Shown piece after piece: positions 16,417 to 25,903 of a DNA stretch of 64,000 bases. Position 1 is the stretch's first letter. Every line of letters begins with the position of its first letter. A model generated the notes under the pieces. It was not told where the DNA came from. It did no database searches and worked only from the letters and a program-made list of their open reading frames with translations. Made by a program: the position numbers and the translations under genes. The DNA is from Janthinobacterium sp. ROICE36 (GTDB lineage Bacteria; Pseudomonadota; Gammaproteobacteria; Burkholderiales; Burkholderiaceae_D). The DNA lies in the NCBI RefSeq assembly GCF_002869965.1, contig NZ_PEBS01000004.1, forward strand, positions 1 to 64,000, given 5' to 3'.

Positions 16417-17266
16417 AATTGCCCGTGGCCACGGGTCGCGCCGGATCTGCGCACCATTCGCTCCACGAGCCCGGATACAGCGCCGCGCCAGGCAAGCCGG
16501 CCACTTCCAGAGCCAGCAAGTTATGGCAGGCCGTCACGCCGGAGCCACACTGCAGGATAGTAGATTCAGCCGTACTGATTAGGCCCGCGAATTCCTGCTC
16601 CAGTTCTTGAGCGGATTTGAAACGACCGTCCGCCTGCAGGTTATCCTTGAAGAAACGATTTTTCGCGCCGGGGATGTGGCCGCCCACGGGATCGATGGTT
16701 TCGTTTTCGCCGCGATAACGGTCGGGCGCGCGCGCGTCGATGACACTCAAGGCCTGGGTTTCCAGGTTGGTCATCACGTCCTGCACGCTGACCGTGCGCG
16801 TCAGGCTGGGTTTTTCCGTGAGCTTGCCGATAGGGCGCGGTGCCACGGGCGTGACCAGCGGCAAGCCTTGTGCCTGCCAGGCGGCCAGGCCGCCGTCCAG
16901 CACGGCAACGGCCGGATGGCCGACCCAGCGCAGCAGCCACCACAGACGGGCGGCGAACATGCCGCCCTGGCCGTCATAGGCGATGACTTGCGTGTCCTCA
17001 TTGATGCCCCAGCCGCGCAAGGTGGCCAGCAGGACATTGCGCTCGGGCAAGGGATGTCGTCCGGTAAATTGGGGCCCGCGTGCCGTCTTGGAGCCGGACA
17101 GGGCCGTGTCGATATCGGCAAACTGCGCGTTCTGGACGTGGCCGGCGGCAAACGCATCGCTGCCGGCCGTGGGATTGAGCAAGTCGTGGCGGCAATCGAG
17201 GATCACCCAGTTGCTGTCCTGCAACTGGCTGGCCAGTTCCTTGGCCTGGATTAAGGTTGTATACAA
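16415..17266 (-). CDS. sseA: 3-mercaptopyruvate/thiosulfate sulfurtransferase (two rhodanese domains)
   Basis: The protein has about 283 residues. The N-terminal inactive rhodanese domain (VILDCRHDLL...GHVQNAQFADID) and the C-terminal catalytic one end in the loop CGSGVTA, the form typical of SseA-like mercaptopyruvate sulfurtransferases. It moves sulfane sulfur to thiol acceptors or cyanide. A GTG at 17275 is possible, but the Shine-Dalgarno taaggag (minus strand, 17275-17281) abuts it, while a TTG at 17266 lies eight bases beyond it and is chosen. That ribosome site overlaps the stop codon of the upstream DMT gene, so the two are translationally coupled. Confidence 0.9.
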   Translation of the reverse strand: MYTTLIQAKELASQLQDSNWVILDCRHDLLNPTAGSDAFAAGHVQNAQFADIDTALSGSKTARGPQFTGRHPLPERNVLLATLRGWGINEDTQVIAYDGQGGMFAARLWWLLRWVGHPAVAVLDGGLAAWQAQGLPLVTPVAPRPIGKLTEKPSLTRTVSVQDVMTNLETQALSVIDARAPDRYRGENETIDPVGGHIPGAKNRFFKDNLQADGRFKSAQELEQEFAGLISTAESTILQCGSGVTACHNLLALEVAGLPGAALYPGSWSEWCADPARPVATGN

Positions 17267-17278
17267 GGTAAGCACTCC

Positions 17279-18202
17279 TTAGACTTCGCTGGCGATGGGA
17301 TCCGTGCGCGCGATGGCGGCGCCACGGGCCGTGTTGCGGGTATTGTAATAGGTTGCCGCGATACCGGAGGCGAGGATGACGCCGATGCCGGCCCAGCCAT
17401 GCCAGTCGAACAGGTCGCCAAAGATCACCACGCCCCAGAAGCTGGAAAAGACGATGCCCGTGTATTGCAAATTAGCAACAACGAGGGTCTTGCCCAGGCG
17501 ATAGGCGCGCGTCATGGCCATCTGCGCCATGGTGGCGCACAGGCCGATGGCGGCCAGCAAGCCGATGCCATAGCCGCTCGTGTGCGCATGCCAGACCACG
17601 GGGCCGCCGCCGGCGCTGGCCACATGGCCGATCACGCCGGCCAGGAAATTGACGACCGAGAAATAGAAGACGACGCGGTATTCGGGTTCGCCCAGCAAGC
17701 CCAGTTTGCGCACCTGCAAGTAGGCGAGGGCCGACAGCATGCCGGAAATCAAGGCAGTGACGGCGCCACCTACCTGGTCGGTCTGGAACACGGGTTGCAG
17801 CAGCAGGGTCACGCCGACAAAGCTCATGGCAATCGCCGCCACCAGCGGCCACTCGACTTGCTTCGTCGCTTTCCACCAGCCACCGGCCAGCAGAATCACG
17901 GCGATCCAGATGGGCGCCATGTAATTGAGGGTCATGGCGGTGGCCAGCGGCAGGATGGCGATGGCATAAAACCACAGCCACAGGGCGATCACGCCCACCA
18001 CGCCGCGCCACAGATGCTGGCCCGGCATCGTGGTTTTAAAGCTGCCGCCCTGGTACAGGATGGTGCAGCTCATGACGGTCATGCCGATGATGCCGCGGTA
18101 CATGACGATTTCGGAGGTCGAATACAACTCCGACGCCAGTTTTACGCACACGCCCATGATGGCGAACATGAAACTGGCAAATAGCATCCACAACGATTGC
18201 AT
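17279..18202 (-). CDS. DMT superfamily (EamA) transporter
   Basis: The 307-residue inner-membrane protein has ten hydrophobic helices in two EamA repeats. An acidic/small-residue pattern in helix 1 (FMFAIMGVCVKLASELYS) and the LALWLWFYA-like segment in helix 3 are typical of the family. Members export small metabolites, often amino acids or nucleosides; the substrate cannot be told. The start ATG has an aggaa ribosome site. It is upstream of and coupled to the sulfurtransferase, which might hint at a sulfur compound, but this is weak. Confidence 0.85.
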   Translation of the reverse strand: MQSLWMLFASFMFAIMGVCVKLASELYSTSEIVMYRGIIGMTVMSCTILYQGGSFKTTMPGQHLWRGVVGVIALWLWFYAIAILPLATAMTLNYMAPIWIAVILLAGGWWKATKQVEWPLVAAIAMSFVGVTLLLQPVFQTDQVGGAVTALISGMLSALAYLQVRKLGLLGEPEYRVVFYFSVVNFLAGVIGHVASAGGGPVVWHAHTSGYGIGLLAAIGLCATMAQMAMTRAYRLGKTLVVANLQYTGIVFSSFWGVVIFGDLFDWHGWAGIGVILASGIAATYYNTRNTARGAAIARTDPIASEV

Positions 18203-18226
18203 TGGATTCCTGGGAAATGGGAGGAT

Positions 18227-18252
18227 AAAAAAAGGGCCGCGTCATGCGGCCC
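18227..18252 (-). terminator. Terminator after the Rieske oxygenase gene
   Basis: On the minus strand, gggccgc-atgac-gcggccc (18234-18252) is followed by seven T (18227-18233). Confidence 0.9.
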
Positions 18253-18263
18253 CTCTACTGATA

Positions 18264-19364
18264 TTACAGTTCGATATTGTTGCGGTACCAATCATGGAAG
18301 TGCTGCATGCCATCTTCCATGGGCGACTGGTAAGGGCCCACTTCGTTTTCGCCGCGCGCCATCAGGGCCTTGCGGCCCGCGTCCATGCGCAGGGCGATCT
18401 CATCGTCCTCGACGCAGGTTTCCATGTAGGCAGCCCGTTCTGCGTCGACGAAGTCGCGCTCGAACAACACGATTTCCTCTGGGTAATAGAACTCCACCAC
18501 ATTGCGCGTTTTTTGCGGGCCGTCCGGCCACAGGGTAGAGACGATCAGCACGTGCGGATACCATTCGACCATGATGTTCGGATACAGGGTCAGCCAGATG
18601 GCGCCATACGGCGGCACTTCGCCACCGCGGAATTGCAGCACCTGCTCCTGCCATTTTTTATAGGCGGGCGTACCGGCCTGCTGCAAGCCGCGGTGCACGC
18701 CCACCGTTTGCACGCTGTAATCCTTGCCGAATTCCCAGCGCAGGTCGTCGCAGCTGACAAAGCTGCCCAGGCCCGGGTGGAACGGTTCCACGTGATAATC
18801 CTCGAGGTAGACTTCGATGAAGGTCTTCCAGTTGTAGTCGCACGCGTGGATTTCCACGTGGTCGAACATGTAAGCGGAAAAATCGAGGTCTTTCGAGACG
18901 GACAAATCTTTCAATTTTTCCATCACGTTGTAGCCATTTTGCTCGAACAGCAAGCCATTCCAGCTTTGCAGCGGCGTTTTCGACAGGTTCAGGCACGGCG
19001 TCTCGGGGAAATGCGGCGCGCCGATCAATTCACCCTTGAGGTCGTAGGTCCAGCGGTGCAGCGGGCAGACGATATGCTTCGCATTGCCGCGGCCATTGAA
19101 CATCAGCGCCTGCCGGTGGCGGCACACGTTGGACAGCACTTCGATGCCATTGGCGTTATGCACGAGCATGCGCCCTTCGTTCTCAGACGCCAGGGTCGCA
19201 AAATCGCCGGTTTCCGGCACCATCAGCGCATGCCCGACATAGCGCGGGCCGGCTTGGAACAATTGCTGCATTTCACGCTGCAACAGCGTTTCGTCAAAAT
19301 AGACGTGGACCGGAAGTTGCGCGTTTGAACGCGCCAGCTTGGCGTGAGTAGCCAGATCGGACAT
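18264..19364 (-). CDS. Rieske [2Fe-2S] aromatic ring-hydroxylating oxygenase, alpha-subunit type
   Basis: 366 residues. The Rieske cluster ligands are C81 and H83 (CRH), then C100 and H103 (CPLH). The catalytic domain carries the mononuclear iron motif EDYHVEPFH, with H191 and H196. No beta subunit, ferredoxin or reductase gene is adjacent, so the electron donor must be elsewhere. The family covers aromatic, quaternary-amine and sterol-type substrates, and I cannot assign one. The frame is open to 19421, but the ATG at 19364 follows a ggggggttggg purine-rich site and gives the usual N terminus. A TATAAT promoter and a Fur-like site lie upstream. Confidence 0.88.
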   Translation of the reverse strand: MSDLATHAKLARSNAQLPVHVYFDETLLQREMQQLFQAGPRYVGHALMVPETGDFATLASENEGRMLVHNANGIEVLSNVCRHRQALMFNGRGNAKHIVCPLHRWTYDLKGELIGAPHFPETPCLNLSKTPLQSWNGLLFEQNGYNVMEKLKDLSVSKDLDFSAYMFDHVEIHACDYNWKTFIEVYLEDYHVEPFHPGLGSFVSCDDLRWEFGKDYSVQTVGVHRGLQQAGTPAYKKWQEQVLQFRGGEVPPYGAIWLTLYPNIMVEWYPHVLIVSTLWPDGPQKTRNVVEFYYPEEIVLFERDFVDAERAAYMETCVEDDEIALRMDAGRKALMARGENEVGPYQSPMEDGMQHFHDWYRNNIEL

Positions 19365-19495
19365 CCCAACCCCCCATAAATGTACAACGGTCAGCAGTGC
19401 CCCAGGCCATTCCCTGGGCAACCGCTACAGAGAGAAAGAATCCGCAAAGACCTGAATTCAAATTTGTTGAAACGGTATTTCGGACAGAACCGGCG

Positions 19496-19527
19496 ATTAT
19501 AGCGCGTATCGGCCTCGGCATTGGCAA
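19496..19527 (-). promoter_or_regulatory. Promoter candidate for the Rieske oxygenase gene
   Basis: On the minus strand TTGCCA (19522-19527) and TATAAT (19496-19501) are separated by 20 bases, longer than ideal. The -10 is perfect. The start would fall near 19489, about 125 bases before the gene. Confidence 0.4.
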
Positions 19528-19550
19528 ACCCCTCCGGCAAATAGTCTATT

Positions 19551-19569
19551 AATGAGAAAGATTGTCATT
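19551..19569. promoter_or_regulatory. Fur-box-like palindrome
   Basis: aatgagaaagattgtcatt agrees at 17 of 19 positions with the palindromic form AATGAGAATGATTCTCATT of Fur sites. It lies in the 405-base divergent gap between the Rieske oxygenase and xseB, about 60-80 bases upstream of the predicted Rieske transcription start. The remainder of the gap holds only the two promoters listed. Confidence 0.4.
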
Positions 19570-19666
19570 TACCGCGCAATTTCCGGCCGATGGGGGCGAT
19601 TGCGCTAGAATTGACTGCCAAGCTGGCAACGTCTTCCCCTTCGAGCACGCCGATTGCGCTTTAGTT

Positions 19667-19696
19667 TTCACTTAATAGTGTGGTTTGTTCTAAAAT
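19667..19696 (+). promoter_or_regulatory. Promoter for xseB-ispA-dxs
   Basis: TTCACT (19667-19672), an 18-base spacer and TAAAAT (19691-19696) precede xseB, with a predicted start near 19703 and a leader of about 67 bases. Confidence 0.5.
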
Positions 19697-19769
19697 AACG
19701 CTTCTATGCTGGCCGGGAGTCCCCGGCGTCTCCCTACATACCCCACGTGCCACGAAGAGATCTGAGTCT

Positions 19770-20021
19770 ATGTCGAAGAAATTAACTGCCGCTGCCGCAG
19801 CGCCGGCCTCGTTTGAAGAGGCAATGGCGGAACTGGCGCAGCTGGTAACGCAAATGGAAGCGGGCCAGTTGCCGCTGGAAGCATCGGTCGCGGCGTATCA
19901 GCGCGGCTCGGAACTGGTCAAGTATTGCGCCACCCAGCTCGACAGTGTCGAAGCGCAGGTGAAAGTACTGGAAGGCGACATGTTGAAACCGTTCGTGGAT
20001 GCTGGCGAGGCCGCGCTATGA
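19770..20021 (+). CDS. xseB: Exodeoxyribonuclease VII small subunit
   Basis: 83 residues, the usual size. The family core SFEEAMAELAQLVTQMEAGQLPLE...YQRGSEL forms a helical hairpin that binds the large subunit XseA, which is not in the window. The start at 19770 gives the standard length; the longer frame to 19680 covers the promoter. Its stop overlaps the ispA start (ATGA), which fits the common xseB-ispA-dxs operon. Confidence 0.93.
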   Translation: MSKKLTAAAAAPASFEEAMAELAQLVTQMEAGQLPLEASVAAYQRGSELVKYCATQLDSVEAQVKVLEGDMLKPFVDAGEAAL

Positions 20022-20929
20022 CGGCCAGCATGCAGCAAGACGGCGTGACCTTCGGCGACTGGATGCAAGCCACCCAGTCCGGCGTGGAAGGCCGGCTCGA
20101 CCAGTTTTTACCTTCGGCAGATGTGGTGCCGCACAAGCTGCACGCGGCCATGCGCTATGCGCTCTTGGGCGGCGGCAAGCGCGTGCGCCCGCTGCTGGTG
20201 ATGGCGGCCGGTGAATTGTTTGATGCCGATCAAGACACCCTGGCGCGCGCCGCTTGCGCGCTGGAAATGATTCACGTGTATTCGCTCGTGCATGATGACA
20301 TGCCGTGCATGGATGACGATGCCTTGCGCCGTGGCAAGCCTACCGTGCACATCGCCTACGATGACGCGACGGCGCTGCTGGTGGGCGACGCGCTGCAATC
20401 GCAGGCGTTCATGCTGCTGGCCGATGGCGCGGCGATTCCACCCGCGCGGCAAATGGCGATGCTCAAGCTGCTGGCGCACGCGGCGGGCTCAGCCGGCATG
20501 TGCGGCGGCCAGGCGATCGACCTCGACAGTGTCGGCCTGGCCTTGAGCTTGCCGCAACTGGAACAGATGCATCAACTCAAAACGGGTGCCTTGCTGCGCG
20601 CGGCCGTGATCCTTGGTGCGCTGGCCGGCAAGGACTTGATGCCAGACGAGATGACGGCGCTGAATGCGTATGCGCGCGCCGTCGGACTGGCGTTCCAGGT
20701 GGTGGACGACGTGCTCGACGCCACGGCCGACTCGGCCACCCTGGGCAAGACGGCGGGCAAGGATGCGGCCGCCAACAAGCCCACCTACGTATCGATTTTG
20801 GGGCTGGAACCATCGAGAGCCCTGGCAGAACAATTGCGGTGCGACGCCCATGCGGCGCTGGCGCCATTCGGGGACAAGGCACGCCGTTTGCGCGAGCTGG
20901 CGGACCTGGTCGTGCAGCGGAAGGCATAA
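20018..20929 (+). CDS. ispA: Polyprenyl (farnesyl) diphosphate synthase
   Basis: 303 residues. It condenses isopentenyl diphosphate with allylic diphosphates to farnesyl diphosphate in the cytoplasm. The first Asp-rich motif is DDMPCMDDD (93-101) followed by RRGKPT, and the second is DDVLD (230-234). The two-residue insert in the first motif is typical of bacterial FPP synthases, and GGKRVRPLL is the substrate loop. It overlaps xseB by four bases and abuts dxs, so precursor supply and chain elongation are co-expressed. Confidence 0.94.
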   Translation: MTASMQQDGVTFGDWMQATQSGVEGRLDQFLPSADVVPHKLHAAMRYALLGGGKRVRPLLVMAAGELFDADQDTLARAACALEMIHVYSLVHDDMPCMDDDALRRGKPTVHIAYDDATALLVGDALQSQAFMLLADGAAIPPARQMAMLKLLAHAAGSAGMCGGQAIDLDSVGLALSLPQLEQMHQLKTGALLRAAVILGALAGKDLMPDEMTALNAYARAVGLAFQVVDDVLDATADSATLGKTAGKDAAANKPTYVSILGLEPSRALAEQLRCDAHAALAPFGDKARRLRELADLVVQRKA

Positions 20930-22798
20930 ATGAAACTGTTAGAAACCATCAATGAACCAGCGCAAGTGCGCAAGCTGGCCCGCTCGCAACTGGTGCCGCT
21001 GGCGCAGGAACTGCGCAGCTTCCTGCTCGATTCCGTTTCCAAGACGGGCGGCCACCTGTCGTCCAACCTGGGAACGGTCGAGCTGACCGTCGCGCTGCAC
21101 TACGTGTTCAACACGCCGCACGACCGCATCGTGTGGGATGTGGGCCACCAGACCTATACACACAAGATACTCACGGGCCGGCGCGAGCGCATGCATACCC
21201 TGCGCCAGAAAGATGGCATTTCCGGCTTCCCGAAGCGCGACGAGAGCGAGTACGACACCTTCGGCACGGCGCATTCGTCGACGTCGATCTCGGCCGCGCT
21301 GGGCATGGCGCAGGCCGCCAAGATCAAGGGCGACCCGCTGCACGCGATCGCCGTGATCGGCGACGGCTCGATGACGGCCGGCATGGCTTTCGAGGCGATG
21401 AACAATGCGGGCGTGCAGGAAGACATCAACCTGCTGGTGATTTTGAACGACAACGACATGTCGATCTCGCCGCCTGTGGGTGCGCTGAACCGCCACCTGG
21501 CGCGTTTGATGTCGGGCCAGTTCTATGCGGCGGCAAAAAATGTCGGCAAGTCTGTCTTGCCCGGCCCCGTGCTGGAACTGGCGAAGCGTTTTGAAGAGCA
21601 CGCCAAGGGCATGGTCGTGCCCGCCACCATGTTCGAGGAATTCGGTTTTAACTATATCGGCCCCATCGATGGTCACGACCTCGATTCGCTGATCCCGACC
21701 TTGCAAAATATCAAGCAATTGAAGGGCCCGCAATTCCTGCACGTGGTCACCAAGAAGGGCCAGGGCTACAAGCTGGCGGAGGCGGAACCGATTTTGTACC
21801 ACGGCACGCCGAAATTCAATCCGGCAGAGGGCATCAAGCCGGCCACGGCGCCGGGCAAGATGACGTACACGGAAGTGTTCGGCAACTGGCTGTGCGACAT
21901 GGCCGCGCACGACAAGCGCCTGGTGGGCATCACGCCGGCCATGCGCGAAGGCTCGGGCATGGTCAAGTTCGAACAGCAATTCCCGGCCCGCTACTTTGAC
22001 GTCGGCATTGCCGAGCAGCACTCGGTGACGTTTGCCGCTGGCCTGGCTTGCGAGGGCCTCAAACCCGTCGTGGCCATCTATTCCACCTTCCTGCAGCGCG
22101 CCTACGATCAGTTGATTCACGATGTGGCGCTGCAAAACCTGGACGTGACGTTCGCGCTGGACCGCGCCGGCCTGGTGGGCGCCGATGGCGCCACGCATGC
22201 GGGCAACTACGACATGGCGTTCTTGCGCTGCATCCCGAACATGCTCATCATGGCCGCGTCGGACGAAAACGAATGCCGGCAAATGCTCACCACGGGCTAC
22301 CATTATCCGGGCCCGGCAGCCATCCGCTATCCGCGCGGCGCCGGTGCCGGCGTGGCCATCGTGCCGGAACTCACCAGCATTGAAATTGGCAAGGGCGAAG
22401 TCAAACGCCACGGCAAGCGCATCGCCATCCTGGCCTTCGGTTCCATGGTGGCGCCGAGTGTCGCGGCCGGCGAGAAGCTCGACGCGACGGTCGCCAACAT
22501 GCGTTTCGTCAAGCCGCTCGACGTGGCGCTGGTGAAGCAGCTTGCCGCTGAGCATGATTATCTGGTGACGGTGGAAGAGGGCTGCATCATGGGTGGCGCC
22601 GGTTCGGCCGTGGCCGAGGCCCTGGCGGCTGAGGCCATCGTCAAGCCGATTTTGATGCTGGGCTTGCCGGACGTCTTCATCGACCATGGCGACCCCGTGC
22701 AACTGCTGAAAAGCGTGGGCCTCGATGCCACTGGCATCGCCGCGTCGATCGAGCAGCGTTTCCCGGCCGCAGGTCCGCGCCTGGCGATGGTCAGCTAA
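20930..22798 (+). CDS. dxs: 1-deoxy-D-xylulose-5-phosphate synthase
   Basis: 622 residues. A thiamine-diphosphate enzyme that joins pyruvate and glyceraldehyde 3-phosphate, the first step of the MEP isoprenoid pathway. The ThDP motif [18 protein letters not shown] (about 140-158), the N-terminal [19 protein letters not shown] and [17 protein letters not shown], and the transketolase-like [17 protein letters not shown] are present. The ATG follows the ispA TAA directly. A terminator closes the operon. Confidence 0.97.
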   Translation: MKLLETINEPAQVRKLARSQLVPLAQELRSFLLDSVSKTGGHLSSNLGTVELTVALHYVFNTPHDRIVWDVGHQTYTHKILTGRRERMHTLRQKDGISGFPKRDESEYDTFGTAHSSTSISAALGMAQAAKIKGDPLHAIAVIGDGSMTAGMAFEAMNNAGVQEDINLLVILNDNDMSISPPVGALNRHLARLMSGQFYAAAKNVGKSVLPGPVLELAKRFEEHAKGMVVPATMFEEFGFNYIGPIDGHDLDSLIPTLQNIKQLKGPQFLHVVTKKGQGYKLAEAEPILYHGTPKFNPAEGIKPATAPGKMTYTEVFGNWLCDMAAHDKRLVGITPAMREGSGMVKFEQQFPARYFDVGIAEQHSVTFAAGLACEGLKPVVAIYSTFLQRAYDQLIHDVALQNLDVTFALDRAGLVGADGATHAGNYDMAFLRCIPNMLIMAASDENECRQMLTTGYHYPGPAAIRYPRGAGAGVAIVPELTSIEIGKGEVKRHGKRIAILAFGSMVAPSVAAGEKLDATVANMRFVKPLDVALVKQLAAEHDYLVTVEEGCIMGGAGSAVAEALAAEAIVKPILMLGLPDVFIDHGDPVQLLKSVGLDATGIAASIEQRFPAAGPRLAMVS

Positions 22799-22821
22799 GC
22801 GTATCGGTACGCGCATAGAAG

Positions 22822-22844
22822 CGGCACTGCGGTGCCGTTTTTTT
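22822..22844 (+). terminator. Terminator after dxs
   Basis: cggcac-tgcg-gtgccg (22822-22837) followed by seven T. Confidence 0.9.
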
Positions 22845-22929
22845 GGTGCGCAGGAATTTTACGCTGCACTGCAACATTGTTAGCCCGGGAATGCTACGAT
22901 GACGCTTTGATACCTACTCAAAGTCCACC

Positions 22930-25047
22930 TTGCATTTCAGGAAACTCCACCGCCGTGTGCGCGCACTGGCCGGCCGCTGGCTGGCGGGCATGCACGCCTA
23001 CACCGATACCCTGTCGCAGCGCCGTCCGCTATGGATGGTCACGCTGGCCATCGACGAAACGAATCTGTCCGAGGGACTGCGGGCTGCCTGCGCCTCGAGT
23101 GCCATGCTGCTCTTGGGCTTGCTGTTCGACCACCCCGATTTTTCCTGGGCCGCCATCGGCGCCTTCTGGACCTGCCTGGCTGACGCGGCCGGCACGCGGC
23201 GCATGCGTTTTGTCTCGATGCTGGGTTTCGGCTTGCTGTCGACGGTCGCCGGCGGCCTGACGGCGCTGGCGGCTGGCCATGGCCTGGCGACGGCCGCCAT
23301 TGCCGTGCTGCTGTTTTCCTGGGCCGGCGCGCTGGCGCGCATCTGGGGCGCGGCCACGGGGCAAGTGGCCATCCTGGCGGCCACGGCCTGCGTGGTGATG
23401 GTCACGCATCCGCTCGCATCGATGACGCAGACGGCGCCTTTCCTGGGCCTGTACATGTTTGGCTGCCTGTTTGCCACCGTGCTCAGTTTTACCGTCTGGC
23501 GCATCCACCCGTTTAGCCCGGCCCGGCGCGCGATACGCGCCGCGTATTCGCGCCTGGCCGGCATTGCGCGCGACAATGCGCGTTTCCTGGCGCAGGACCC
23601 CGCGTTGCCGGACGCCGCCGCGCATGGCGCCAGCTACCGTTCTCAGGCGCGCGCCGCGCTGGAAGCGGCGCGCGTGGCGCGGGCCGCCGTGCCGCCCGCG
23701 CGCGCGGGCCGCAGCGCCCTGTACGACAACCTGCTGCTGGCGCTCAGCGACGCCGAGCGCATCTTCGCCTATCTGATCGCCGTCACGCATACCTGCGAGC
23801 GCGAGCAGCAGCGTTTGCGCCAGGACCCGCGCGCGCGGCGCAGCCTGGAAGTGATGGCCGTGCTGCTGCGCCGCCTGGGGCAAGCCGTGCAGCGCCAGCC
23901 GGAAACGCCGCCCCTGGCCTTGCAGCGCCGCCTGGCCGCGTGCGGACGGCGCCTGGAAGCGGCGCTGGGCGCCTTGCTGCCGCTGCGCCTGAACGTGGAA
24001 TTCATGGAACTGGGCTTGCCGCGCGCGACGCAGCTGCCGTGGCGCGAGGCGGCTTTCCTGGCGCTGGGGCAGGCATGGCAAACGGCGAAAGTCAACGCCA
24101 CGCCACAGTCGCTGAGCTGGCGCCACGCGGCGCGCGTGTCGCTGGCGACGACGGCCGGCTTCCTGCTGGTCGAGGCGCTACACATTCCGTTTGGCTACTG
24201 GGCCACCATGGCGACCTTGCTGATACTGCAGCCGTCCGTGTCGACCACCTGGCCGCGCGGCATCGAACGGGTCGCTGGCAGCGTGCTGGGCGCCGTGCTG
24301 GCCGTGCTGATCGGTCTGGCGGTCCATACGCCGCTGGCGATCTCGCTGGTGGTGTTTCCCCTGATCGTCGCCACCATGGCCTTGCGCCGCGTCAGCTACA
24401 GCCTGCACGTGCTGTTCATGACGCCGGCCTTTGTGCTGGTGGCCGACTATGCGGCGCCGGCCAGCGAAATGGTGTATGCCGCGAGCCGCCTGGGCAACAA
24501 TGTGCTCGGCTGCATGCTGGCCCTGCTGGCCACGTTTTTACTGTGGCCCGACCGCGAGGCGGACGACCTGGACCAGCGCCTGGCGAAGGCCGTGTCGGCC
24601 AACCTGAAATACCTGCTGGCCGTGCTGGCGGCAGGCGGCCGCTGGGATAGCGCCATCGCCCGCCTGCGCCGCGAGGCGGGGCTGGCCAGCAATAACGCCG
24701 AACAAGTGCTGCAGCGCCTGCGCATCGAACGCCGCCTGGACCGCAGCAGCGGCGTGGGCCTGGCGGCGCTGCGCACCTTGCCGCTGCTGCGCCGCGTGGC
24801 GGGCAGCACGGCGCGCATCAGCCTCAGTCCCCAGGCCGAGCCGGCGCCGCCCGAGCTGCAACGCTGGATTGCCGCCGTCAGCGGGGAAATCGATGCCTTG
24901 CTGCGCGGCGCAGCCGATGCCAGCGCGCCTGGTCCCTGCGTTGCCGAGGGCTTGACTGCGCTGCAAGCCGATGCCGTGGCCCAGGTGCAACTGCTGCGCG
25001 GCTTGCTGCGCGAGCATGTGCTGGCGATGCAGAGCGGCGCGCGCTAA
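22930..25047 (+). CDS. FUSC family (aromatic acid exporter-like) membrane protein
   Basis: 705 residues. Two clusters of hydrophobic helices (about 58-190 and 395-545) alternate with large cytoplasmic parts, as in the YccS/AaeB (FUSC) families. The second half contains SLATTAGFLLVEALHIPFGYWATMATLLIL in parts typical of the family (PFGYWATMA, RVAGSVLGA). It probably exports aromatic acids or similar compounds; no membrane-fusion partner is adjacent. The frame begins with TTG at 22930 without a clear ribosome site; ATG codons at 22990 and 23032 are alternatives. The code is very Arg/Ala-rich. Confidence 0.82.
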   Translation: MHFRKLHRRVRALAGRWLAGMHAYTDTLSQRRPLWMVTLAIDETNLSEGLRAACASSAMLLLGLLFDHPDFSWAAIGAFWTCLADAAGTRRMRFVSMLGFGLLSTVAGGLTALAAGHGLATAAIAVLLFSWAGALARIWGAATGQVAILAATACVVMVTHPLASMTQTAPFLGLYMFGCLFATVLSFTVWRIHPFSPARRAIRAAYSRLAGIARDNARFLAQDPALPDAAAHGASYRSQARAALEAARVARAAVPPARAGRSALYDNLLLALSDAERIFAYLIAVTHTCEREQQRLRQDPRARRSLEVMAVLLRRLGQAVQRQPETPPLALQRRLAACGRRLEAALGALLPLRLNVEFMELGLPRATQLPWREAAFLALGQAWQTAKVNATPQSLSWRHAARVSLATTAGFLLVEALHIPFGYWATMATLLILQPSVSTTWPRGIERVAGSVLGAVLAVLIGLAVHTPLAISLVVFPLIVATMALRRVSYSLHVLFMTPAFVLVADYAAPASEMVYAASRLGNNVLGCMLALLATFLLWPDREADDLDQRLAKAVSANLKYLLAVLAAGGRWDSAIARLRREAGLASNNAEQVLQRLRIERRLDRSSGVGLAALRTLPLLRRVAGSTARISLSPQAEPAPPELQRWIAAVSGEIDALLRGAADASAPGPCVAEGLTALQADAVAQVQLLRGLLREHVLAMQSGAR

Positions 25048-25173
25048 CTTTCTCGCGCTGTCGCGTTTTTCCGGCGTGTCAGCCGTTCGCTCTGCTTGCG
25101 GCGCCAATATTGTATAGACGTTTGGCGTCTCCCAATCTCTCCAAAGTCCACATTTAAAGGGCTTTCCCACTAT

Positions 25174-25192
25174 ATTTTCCATACTGGAAAAT
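25174..25192. promoter_or_regulatory. Perfect 7-5-7 inverted repeat upstream of a strong promoter
   Basis: attttcc-atact-ggaaaat lies 15 bases before the -35 element at 25208. AT-rich palindromes of this size are typical operators. The regulator is unknown. Confidence 0.45.
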
Positions 25193-25207
25193 TATCGAAA
25201 GGAAACG

Positions 25208-25236
25208 TTGACTCTAAAATAAGTGCGGTCTATATT
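25208..25236 (+). promoter_or_regulatory. Strong sigma70-type promoter
   Basis: TTGACT (25208-25213), exactly 17 bases, and TATATT (25231-25236). Transcription would begin near 25243, giving a leader of about 88 bases to the ATG at 25331. The rest of the gap from 25048 holds only the palindrome listed and a weak agacg/cgtct hairpin near 25116. Confidence 0.65.
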
Positions 25237-25330
25237 GGGTTTTGTAGCAAGCAAAGGTGAAATTTCTGACGACTGATCTGACGCGATTGCCTGGCTTGCC
25301 GGGTGCAATAGCTGACATGGAGAGTCGTGA

Positions 25331-25831
25331 ATGAAAAAGATTGCACTTTTCCTGTTCGCCGTCGGTGTCAGCGCGCCTATTCTGCAGGAGCTGCTGGAAA
25401 GCGCAAGCTACGTCGGCCGACTTCGATCCTCTACGCCTCTGATACTACCTATGATGCAGAAAAAAATGAAGACGATCGCCATGTATGGCTTGATCCTGGT
25501 CGCTGGCCTGGGCAGCGGTTATGCCCTGTCCTTGCTGCCCGGCTTGCTCAAGTCGAATGACACTGAGGGTAATTACGCCGCGTATTTCCCGAATGCCCAG
25601 GCGAAGGTGGTGTTGTACGGCACGCACTGGTGCGGTTATTGCGCCAAAACGCGCGCGTACTTCAAGGAAAACAAGATCGAATTCGTCGATCTCGATATCG
25701 AGAAATCCCCGGCAGCGAAAAAAGCCCACGAGGAACTCGGCGGCGGCGGCGTGCCGGTGGTGCTGATCGGCAACCGCAAGATACAGGGGTTCAATACGGG
25801 CGCGCTGGAAGCGGCGCTGAAGAAAATCTGA
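25331..25831 (+). CDS. Glutaredoxin-domain protein with unusual N-terminal extension
   Basis: 166 residues. A glutaredoxin fold (about 88-166) has the redox motif CGYC in YGTHWCGYCAKTRAYF, the cis-Pro GGVPVVLIG, and a C-terminal GFNTGALEAAL. Before it lies a hydrophobic helix (MYGLILVAGLGSGYALSLLPG, about 51-71), so the thioredoxin domain is probably anchored facing the periplasm. The first 17 residues (MKKIALFLFAVGVSAPI) are a second signal-like segment nearly identical to the start of the next gene. A ggagag ribosome site serves the ATG at 25331. An internal start at 25466 (MKTIAMYG) would give a normal anchored glutaredoxin. The extended form looks like a fusion with the leader of a Cys-rich small protein. 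Confidence 0.7.
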   Translation: MKKIALFLFAVGVSAPILQELLESASYVGRLRSSTPLILPMMQKKMKTIAMYGLILVAGLGSGYALSLLPGLLKSNDTEGNYAAYFPNAQAKVVLYGTHWCGYCAKTRAYFKENKIEFVDLDIEKSPAAKKAHEELGGGGVPVVLIGNRKIQGFNTGALEAALKKI

Positions 25832-25903
25832 TTGCCGGATGGCGCGTAAGAGACGGCGCGCCATGGATGTTGCCCATCGTCTGTCAATTCAACAGGAGTG
25901 CTT

